Shown here: positions 18,813-26,075 of the stretch, piece after piece | How positions within the stretch are numbered: position 1 is the stretch's first letter | Layout of the letters: every line of letters starts with the position of its first letter | Origin: Synura sp. LO234KE | Lineage: Eukaryota; Sar; Synurophyceae; Synurales; Mallomonadaceae | Direction of reading: 5' to 3' | DNA: 26,075 nt | Assembly: GCA_015143735.1 (NCBI GenBank) | Contig: VKHC01000020.1 | Coordinates: 2,523 to 28,597, forward strand | Translations under genes and position numbers: made by a program | Notes under the pieces: model-generated | The model's database searches: none | Told to the model about the DNA's origin: nothing | The model's input: only the letters and a program-made list of their open reading frames with translations

Positions 18813-19402
18813 CAGCGGTGGGACGGCATGCCGAGACTTGCTCCCTTTGACTGTAGCAATGACAGGGACTTCAGGGATGGAGGAGTAGCAGTCTGCCTAG
18901 ATAGCTGAGTTTAGTAGTCTAAATTAGGTATTCTCCAGGAGCCGTGGGAACCGGTACACGTTGTTTGCCGTTATGCGATCTGGACTTGTACGCAATAGTG
19001 CAGACAGGCTGCTAGAGGACTGGGAACAGTGATGGTGATGGTCGGAGGGAGTATTGAAGCCACCTATTGCACTTGGATTAAGAATTCGTCCTCATCGGTT
19101 GACTACCAGTGACGTAAGGTCGCCTGGGGACAAGGATCCCGTACGGAGACCAAAGTGTTATAGGCATAACAACAATCGGGCTGTTTGGCTGCAGTTGGAT
19201 CGTTGGGATCAGGAGGATGTTGAATTAGCATGCTATGGTCGTAATTAAGGACTAATATCGAGTTGCTTACATATCACTCAATTCAATACCCAATACTTGA
19301 ATAAATTTTTCTTGACATGATCTCATTAAATAGTAAACGAATAGGTGGAGCGAATTCAGACAACCATTTCATTAGATCTATTGAAATTACACATATATTT
19401 GT
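18813..19402. other. End of GC-rich block and boundary to AT-rich DNA
   Basis: No gene seen. Composition changes sharply at about 19245-19260, where GC-rich, G-skewed DNA gives way to AT-rich DNA. Confidence 0.5.
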
Positions 19403-19738
19403 TCATATGGCAAGTTTTGATTTTTTTATGCCTTTCTGCTTTTCTGCTGTTCCTTCTATATCCTCATCTGAAAATAAAACATGGTCGGTAATATGGTAAT
19501 TAACTGAAAATACATCTGAGGTCAAGCTTTTTATGCTGCCCTCATCATTCGTGGAGGATATTGGTGCATCGCGGTAAGCCTCACCCGACGTTGTTGGGGC
19601 GCACTTTAAACCAGAATCTGTATTAGCAATGATAAGAGGTTTCGGTGGGGGGAAATTATAATTTATTGATTCATCATTATCAATATCACAATCAAATTTC
19701 TGTTTCCAGCTCAATATCTTAGTTTTTTTAGCAATCAC
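19403..19738 (-). other. AT-rich open frame, possible internal exon, unknown
   Basis: About 112 open codons in AT-rich DNA, where chance frames this long are uncommon. The peptide is hydrophilic and Ser/Asp/Glu/Lys-rich (includes NDEGSIKSLTSD and LFSDEDIEGTAEKQKG) and ends KKSKLAI before a stop. It has no ATG at all, so if real it is a 3' exon reached from an acceptor such as GGAAACAG (about 19702). A start-like ATG at 19860 has an unsuitable downstream frame. Looks like a disordered acidic region; no family. Confidence 0.28.
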
Positions 19739-20788
19739 AAAACTTGCTTAAAACGCGCAAACTTTCACTGCAAAAAAAAAGTCAAGTCGTAGTACATTAA
19801 TATTTATCTCCAACTGGCCACTATAGCAAAAATATCTGTCAGGAGGCTATCTAAAGACATTTTCGTCATTTGGATTTTCGTGGTTCAGATATAAATGGCA
19901 ACTAGATAAGTTTCGAAAGTCAATCCAGATTAATCTAGCTCGAAAATACAAAATATGAGTTTCAGCTCCAAATGGATGGGTGAATATGCTGTTCTCGGCA
20001 ATTTGATAATAACATTTTATTTAGCAAATATTTGCTATAGATAAGGTATGATAGTATTTGAGCACAACTTATGTAAATATTTACGCATTCAAATAACCCG
20101 ATTGTATCCTTTGAATGCTTTAGTTTACTACCATAGCATAGGGACTAGCTATTATCCACTGTAGCCACCGCTATAGCGGACCGCGGTTCTCTTTCGTACG
20201 AACGTACACCCGCTATAGTGGTCGCTATAGGAGCCGCTATAGCGGGTGTTGATTTATTACGCGGATGATTGTACAAAGATAGATTTTGGTTCAGCCATGT
20301 CAAAGGAATCGTGACGGACCGAGAGGAAACAGGATCATCATCGCAAACAATTTGTCAGCTAATAGCAAAGTAAGAATTAAGACTTGATCGTGCAGCATCC
20401 GCTTCCTTTGTAGGTGGTACCAGGACGAGGTCCGTGCACCTCTTTCATTTTGGGACCCACAATAACCTAGTCCACTTCTTTGCAAGCAGCTGGTGGAGTG
20501 TGACATTAAACTACTCAAACGTTGCATTATCCACCAGCAATTCCTTCGAAAGAAATAATACTATTAAGCAGTACATAAAATAAATTAATCGAAAAAAGTA
20601 ACTGTGGGTGGTGTAGACGTTTTAATGTACTTATCTTCGAAACGCACGGAAGACACAGACACCGGTCATCTCACACAACGATAATATTTTGACGGACAGA
20701 CGTACAGGCGGAGGAGAAGAAGTATCGTCCTCCCACACAAGTTGTAAACCTCGTCCATCATTGTAGATACCTGTTAATTTTCTAGCCC
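19739..20788. other. AT-rich gene-poor stretch with palindrome cluster
   Basis: No recognised gene. Holds the CCGCTATAGCGG palindromes (20168-20248), listed separately. A minus-strand ATG frame at 20300-20527 (75 codons) has no recognisable content. Confidence 0.45.
20168..20248. repeat. Cluster of CGCTATAGCG palindromes
   Basis: Perfect palindrome CCGCTATAGCGG at 20168-20179 and again at 20234-20245, with variant CCGCTATAGTGG (20210-20221) and half-site CGCTATAG (20223-20230). 20207-20248 is itself an inverted repeat with 12-bp arms (CACCCGCTATAG / CTATAGCGGGTG). Two other palindromes, ACCGCGGT (20180-20187) and TCGTACGA (20194-20201), lie between. See findings. Confidence 0.85.
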
Positions 20789-21479
20789 CTTCGTAAGCGA
20801 AGCAAATATCAAATTGATACGATTTGGTGATGTTTTAACGAGCACGAATATTAACATAAAGCCGATCAAAGTAGTGCGCTATGGCGACGGATTTGCACTG
20901 CCGGACACAACCCGCAGATCTTCCGCCCCACCCCCACTCCCAATCCCGCCTCCCATTAGGGGTGACCGCAGCTCCGTCCCCTCCACGTCCTTCTCGCCCA
21001 CGTCGTCGTACTCGCCGTCGCTTACACAGTTACAATACCTTCTTGCCCACGTCCCTGCACAGCTGCTTCTCCAATAGCCGCGGATGTTGCCTCCACAAGG
21101 CTTTGAGGAACGTTCTGTGTCTGTGGACCTCGACCGACAAGACTGCAATAGGGCGCACAGTGGGGACGGAGATTGGGAGGCAGGCGCAACTGGGCTGTTC
21201 ATAGCGATCCGGCGGTTGAGGGTGGGAGAGGCAGGCTGAGATCGAGGAGTGTCGCCGATTACGTCGGAAGCTGATCTAGGCCGCGGGGAGCGCCGCCGAG
21301 CGGTTGGTTCCCTGACGCTGTCCTCGAACAGGGTGAGGAGGAAGGGAGTTGACCTGAGGGTCGTGAGCAAGGCCGGAAATGCATTAGGTATAATACAACT
21401 CGTGTCAAACTACCCTCCTCCGTATATGAAAAGCGTACCAAAGGAAATAAAAAGAGACGAATATAACAGGATATTCTAG
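20789..21479 (+). pseudogene. Possible broken gene: one frame with two in-frame stops
   Basis: One plus-strand frame runs about 230 codons from an acceptor-like TTTTCTAG (20788) to TAG 21479, interrupted only by TAG at about 21075 and TGA at about 21237. It starts in AT-rich DNA (FVSEANIKLIRFGDVLTSTN), passes a Pro-rich GC-rich part, and ends in AT-rich DNA (GIIQLVSNYPPPYMKSVPKE then IKRDEYNRIF), which reads like a real C-terminus. The AT-to-GC trend matches the genuine genes here. Against this, the minus strand is also open for about 177 codons over 20879-21411, with no ATG in its first half, so which strand is coding is unclear. No family recognised. Converges on the MFS gene. Confidence 0.3.
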
Positions 21480-21622
21480 GGGAAACTCATAGTTTACATG
21501 TACACGATATTGAAGCGGAACTTCTTCTTCTAATGGTGACACGGGAATCTATGCATCAGTCTGATTGTTTGACATGTGGAGAAAGAGGAAATGGCGGAGT
21601 AACAATGTGATGAGGGTGACTC

Positions 21623-23224
21623 TTACAAGGAGACGACTGCGAAGAACAACCACATCTTCTGTGGATTCGGATGTGGCCGCAGCACGACCGAGGAGGGGGT
21701 CCCACTCGGGTCCGGCAAGTAGCAAGACATAAGGTAACCGCTTAGTCTCCCGAGCGGGACCTGGGCGAGCATGAGTGGTCCCCCCGCCATAGCCGTGAAC
21801 GTTGCCTCCCTGCCCTAAGACACAAGACACAGACAAATAGTGGGTGCTGTTAAGCGAATTCCAGAATACGACAGAGATCGACGCGGGGAGAAAAGGAGTA
21901 GCGGGGATGGTGACGGGAGGGTGGGCCTCGCCTGAGGGGCCACGCCCATGGCATAGTCCTGGACCCTCGGTGCCCAGAGCGACTCTCCCACACTGAAGAG
22001 GACTACCATACAAACCGCTGCCCAAAGCGACGTCGAGACGGAGATGAATAGCAGTGAGAGGGAGGACAGCAGTGCTCCGAGACGTATCATGTTATAGTTC
22101 GAATATTTCCTGGTGTAAATAGACATGACAGGAGAGAGTATGACGATAATAAGCGGGTTGAGTGAGAAGATGGTTCCCTTCGGCACGGTGTCTCCGAATA
22201 CACGGGTCAGATAGGTTGGAAAGGTGGCATCAAATTGTACATAGATGTAATTGAGGCCCAGCAGGAAGGTATTAAAGATGATGAATCGATAAAACGATTT
22301 TTGATTGAGGATAGAAAGGGTTTCTTTCAAAAATGATTTCACCCCGGCCGCGGGTACAACTTCATAATTTTCCGCATCTGAAGGGAATTCGAATTGCCAT
22401 GATGGTGGTGGAGATAATGGAATTTTCTCAGAAGATAACACATACTCAGATATTGATGATGACGATGGTAACGACCACGTACTACGAGACTCCTTTAATA
22501 ACAGAAATGATGCAATAAGCCCGGAGAAACTGGCAACAGAGCATGTCAATATAAGAAGTCTACTGCCTGACAACTTAAAAACTATAAATGGTGAGTAAGG
22601 ATGCGGCTTCCAATCAATATTAAGTGCATCTACAATCGGTCCTGAAATAAGAGCTGCGAAATTTGTCGCTGCATATGATAGACCGAAATAAAATGATCTG
22701 GTTTTTTCATCGCTCAGCCGATGTATCGCTACGGATAACATCGGTTGTCCCAATATAGAACCCAAAGAAAAAAGTACATTATAAACGAAGATAAACACGT
22801 ATCTAGACCTTGTTATGGCAAGAATAGTGCTCGAGAATGTTGATAATGCGAAACTAAACAACAGTGATGACCTTACGCCCATGCAATCGTTTAGTAATGA
22901 TGAAAGCATTCCCCAAAGTGCCATAAACGCTCCAAACATGCCGTATATCGTTCCAGCCTCTATGTCAGAAATACCGAATTCCTTATGTACGTATATAACT
23001 ATTATCAAGCTGAAAGCACAAAAGCTATACATGGCACAAAACGTGAGAAACAGCACTACATAAACGGTCGTCGGTATTGATTTCGCCACCAAAAAAAAAT
23101 ACTTCAAAGATTGGATAGAGCTCTTCAAAAACGAACAACACATTCCCTTTCCCAGCAAAATTCCTGCAAAATCTGGAGTTAAAGAATCTGATGAAGATTC
23201 GCTGAGGTTGAGGATTTGTTTCAT
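21623..23224 (-). CDS. Major facilitator superfamily transporter, 2 exons
   Basis: ATG 23224. Exon 1 is 23224-21932 (431 codons); exon 2 is 21814-21623, giving 494 residues. The join restores VGESLWAPRVQDYAMGVAPQ followed by GREATFTAMAGGPLMLAQ, the conserved GEA.WSPR...APEGREGTF block of a protist/fungal MFS family; without splicing the frame ends in non-homologous sequence. About 12 hydrophobic helices are visible, with a long hydrophilic Ser/Pro loop in the middle (about residues 245-300). FDATFPTYLTRVFGD and GTIFSLNPLIIV are also typical of this group. Substrate unknown. The last helix is cut short by TAA 21623-21625: a different frame continues hydrophobic to TAG 21549 (see findings). The 5' half is AT-rich, the 3' part GC-rich. 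Divergent to PRMT9. Confidence 0.92.
21815..21931 (-). other. GC-AG intron in the MFS gene (117 nt)
   Basis: Exon ends ...GCCCCTCAG, intron begins GCGAGG and ends GTGTCTTAG, next exon begins GGCAGGGAG. The GC donor is required to keep VAPQ-GREATF intact; the nearest GT donor (21942) would delete four conserved residues. It is about twice as long as the other introns in this window. Confidence 0.75.
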
Positions 23225-23442
23225 TCCTTCATATCTAACAGCACTATCTATATTCGATTTTAAACAGTTGTACGAACAACAGTGATACGGACGGGTTACA
23301 GTATCTATACAAGCGAAAGTATCAAATCGGTTTGTCGTTTAGTTACTCATTGTTGATATGAATAACTCTAAAAAGCATACAATTAGTAGAAGACCAACTA
23401 GTATCATAAATTATTACAGAGGATTTTTTAATTTACTTTGAA
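23225..23442. promoter_or_regulatory. Bidirectional promoter region, MFS / PRMT9
   Basis: 218 bp of AT-rich DNA between divergent start codons. Presumed to hold both promoters and 5' UTRs. No specific motif assigned. Confidence 0.5.
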
Positions 23443-25904
23443 ATGGAAAGTTCTGTTATCATGGACATTTTCACTTTGTTGACTAAAGGTCAATATGTTG
23501 ACCGAATCACTTTGGAACGTCTAGAACAAGCTTTGTCGACTTTCACGAATACGCTTTATCGCAACGGTCACCTTGAAAAATCTATATGGCTCTGGAATCA
23601 AGCCATAACTCTAACAAAGCGATCCAGTACATTATTGCTACATTCTTACGCCAGGTAAATATTGGCCTACAGTTTTTATAGCTCGAAGTGAATGATTTTC
23701 AAAGTAAATACTCATGTAGATTCTTAACAGGCATTGGCCAATTGATTGAGGCGCACGAAATTTTGAGTGTATCGCTCGCTGTTGACAGACTTTACCTACC
23801 GTCACGTGAAAGTGCAGAAAATTTAAAAAGCCTTGTTGTTGACCGTTGGCACTTCCGAATGCTCAACGATCAAGTCCGCAACTCGGCCTATTTCAATGCT
23901 ATCAAAGCAGCATTATCATCATATCCTAACTGTGAGGTGCTTGATATTGGAGGCGGGTCAGGGCTTCTTTCAATATATGCTGTTTTAGCCGGAGCATCAC
24001 ATGTCTACTGCTGCGAAGTGTCGAAACCGTTATCTGATATTGCGAAGCAGATTATATCGGATCACGCATTCAATGACAAAATCACCGTTATACCCAAGCA
24101 TTCATACGACCTTCAGATTGGTCAGGATTTAAAGGAACGTGTTTCAGTGATAGTCACCGAACTAGTGGATTCTGGTTTACTCGGAGAGCACATCGTGTCA
24201 GTGCTGGCGGACGCTCGAAGTAGGCTACTCCGACCAGACGGTCTCATCATTCCTCACTCGGCCACCCTGTACGGTTACCCACTGTGCTCCAGAACTCTTC
24301 GAAATAGACAGCGCATCGAGTTATTGACCGCAGAGAGTAACGAATATGAAAATAAAGGACCAGAAGAGGGTCAGCGTCCCAGCACGAGCCCCTCTCGCCT
24401 CGCCATCTCCGACCTCATTGGGGACCTCTTCACCTCCACCACCCAACCGTCCCACCCTTCTCTGCCTCCCCTCCTTCAAGTGGCGGAGAGGTACACGTGT
24501 GAGTCTCTCACGACGTTGGATCACACCCCTCTGGCCCCACCCTTGGAGTTGGCCTCCGTTGTATTCGCTGAGCCCAGCGGTGGGCCTGCAGTGGGAGAAT
24601 CAACAAGCCTTTTATGCTCCGACATGGCACTCACATTCACGCACTGGGGCCGGTTTGACGGCTTCGCATACTGGTTCAATTTACGGCTGCTTCCTCCGGA
24701 ATTAACGCTTCCAACGGAGGAGCGGAGCGGTCACGACTCCGTCCCTTCGACTTGTTGGCACAAGCGGTCACGGTCACGGGGAGCCGCAGATTCGTCGTCC
24801 GACAACAGGTTCGAGGTGTGCACTTGTCCTGACCGGGAGAGGTGTGGCTGGGACCAGGCCGTGGTGTTCGCCTGTCACATTCCGGCGCACGGTCTGCCCG
24901 CAGAAGACGAGCGGTTACGTCATACGAAGCCATTGACTGTACTTCCGGGGCAACAATGCACGTTGTCGGTGACGGTTGTCTCCGACCATGTCTTACTCAG
25001 TATGACGCCACGTGACTCGGACAGGAGCGTGCTCCCCTGCCATGACCCATATTCTGGCGCTCGGGCGCAGTGGGTCAAGGACGAGCAGGACAAGGCGAGC
25101 GGAGGTCTCGGGGAGATGGACATGGCGCAACTGAATGACCGCTCCCGCTGGAACGTGTTGGTGGGCGCGTTGCTCTCCGCGGTAGCTGCCGTGAATGACT
25201 GTGTGGTCTATGAGCTCGGCTCCTCCTCCTGGGTCCCAGTCTCCGCCGTCCTCCTGGCGCTGGCTAAACGAGCTCTGTCCAAAAGCAGTCTGTACCGGCG
25301 CCTTCACTCGGGGGAAGGCAGCTGGTGGATTCAAAGTCTAGTCGCGGTGGGAGGGCTAGTACAGTCTGGACGTATATCTGCTCGGCTGTTTGGGTGTAGC
25401 GGGGAGAAAGCACTACTGGTGGACGGGCTGTGCAGTCAGTGGGGCGTGAAGGATACCTGTGCTGTTGTACCAGACGATGTGTTCAACTTCTACATCTCAC
25501 ATGGGACGGGGGGTGAAGAAAGGGGGACTAGACCTGAGACCGCGACTTCGGTTCTGGACGAAGCGTTACCCTCGAGTGTGGCTGTGGTTGTCTGTGACCT
25601 CGTGGAGGGCTGCGGTCTGTTGGAGCACGGGCTCCTCATGCAACTGCAATACTTATATCAGCGACTGACCTGCTCGAGTTCTGATGGCGATGGTAGCATC
25701 ACAGGGGCTGGAGTGGAAAAGAACGTGGCCGAGGGTGGAGGGCGCATGCTGCGCCGACGGGTGGTGGTGCTGCCTGCTGATTTGACTGTGGTACTCAGCG
25801 CTGTCGAGTGTCCCAGCCTTCTGACTCAGAATGTGGTGGACGACATGGCGACCGCTCCGGTGGGCGAGTGTGGGGAGGGGAGGCGCCTGGTGTACTCTCA
25901 GTAG
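23443..25904 (+). CDS. PRMT9: PRMT9-like protein arginine N-methyltransferase, 2 exons
   Basis: Predicted SAM-dependent methyltransferase that transfers methyl groups to protein arginines; animal PRMT9 makes symmetric dimethylarginine on splicing factor SF3B2. Exons 23443-23654 and 23720-25904, GT-AG intron of 65 nt, phase 2 (Arg71), 798 residues. The N-terminus (1-110) is TPR-like (LEKSIWLWNQAITL), as in PRMT9. Catalytic module: DRWHFRMLNDQVRN, motif I VLDIGGGSG (144-152), acidic post-I residue in YCCEVS (E170) and the double-Glu loop TELVDSGLLGE (217-227). A second methyltransferase-like domain starts near 545, the tandem layout of PRMT7/PRMT9. Pro/Ser-rich inserts lie around 285-330 and near 725. 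Compared with animal PRMT9 (845) the end of the second domain is missing, so further exons past 25904 are possible. GC rises strongly after about 24150. PRMT7 is the alternative call. Confidence 0.88.
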
Positions 25905-26075
25905 GCGCCGTGTCTGGTTACTCATTGATTCCATTAGTTATTACTATGACCGCCTGTCCGCCTGTTCTGGCATGTGACTGTAGGCTAGAGTGTGTCAGCG
26001 AATCAACCCGTTCGGAGCGGTGTTGCTCCGGGAATTGGATTTGAGCTGTATGCGGGACCTGAGGTGAGAGGAGGG
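25905..26075. other. Downstream of PRMT9, window end
   Basis: No gene called. A 6-bp hairpin CGGAGC/GCTCCG lies at 26013-26030. Possible 3' UTR, or further PRMT9 exons continuing beyond the window. Confidence 0.4.

Noticed and set aside
20256-20268. TATTACGCGGATGAT, which reads as a YYADD reverse-transcriptase-like motif on the plus strand
   Set aside because: The flanking codons do not resemble an RT palm domain and the frame ends soon after. Treated as chance.
23688-23719. Continuous open frame at the start of PRMT9 exon 2
   Set aside because: It has no ATG and lies within the intron. Splicing 23654 to 23720 joins the TPR-like N-terminus in phase (HSYAR-FLTGIGQ).
24321-25334. Long antisense frames inside PRMT9
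   Set aside because: They are shadows of a clearly homologous coding strand in GC-rich sequence.

Overview
This window looks like nuclear DNA from a unicellular eukaryote with small, spliced genes. The code is standard: TAA, TAG and TGA all end recognisable genes. Most introns are only 45-68 nt. The gene set (TBL2-like, PRMT9-like, DOLPP1, a stand-alone NRS/ER rhamnose enzyme, a membrane-anchored subtilisin) fits an early-diverging fungus or another opisthokont-related protist, but I cannot fix the lineage from sequence alone.

Layout. The left gene island (1-6867) carries the 3' part of a transmembrane subtilisin-family protease (+), RPS2 (-), NRS/ER (+, 3 exons), TBL2 (-) and DOLPP1 (+, 4 exons). 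The right island (21549-25904) carries an MFS transporter (-, 2 exons with a GC-AG intron) and a PRMT9-like arginine methyltransferase (+, 2 exons). Gene order alternates head-to-head and tail-to-tail. The head-to-head gaps are 241 bp (RPS2/NRS-ER), 53 bp (TBL2/DOLPP1) and 218 bp (MFS/PRMT9), so each is probably a shared bidirectional promoter. TBL2 and DOLPP1 families both act at the endoplasmic reticulum, and NRS/ER makes a nucleotide sugar, so the left island leans towards glycosylation and ER function.

About 14.5 kb between the islands (6868-21548) has no intact recognisable gene. It starts AT-rich with a family of diverged repeats (7.7-9.1 kb) and a possible piggyBac transposase fragment (9.6-9.8 kb). 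Next comes a possible LTR-retroelement start on the minus strand: LTR-like sequence, primer-binding-like site, then gag-like coding with a proposed 54-nt intron (10985 down to 10031). From about 10.2 to 19.25 kb it is GC-rich, and G-rich on the plus strand from about 14.5 kb. This block holds a decayed LINE-type zinc-knuckle fragment (12.3 kb), a cluster of perfect hairpins (12.8-13.0 kb), an exact 52-bp tandem duplication (14.96 kb) and scattered coding-like fragments. From 19.25 kb it turns sharply AT-rich, with a cluster of 12-bp palindromes at 20.2 kb and a coding-like stretch with two in-frame stops at 20.8-21.5 kb.

The most unusual points are the 53-bp divergent ER promoter, the AT-rich-5' to GC-rich-3' gradient inside several genes, the palindrome and hairpin clusters, and the possible LTR-gag unit. 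I see no tRNA, rRNA or CRISPR array.
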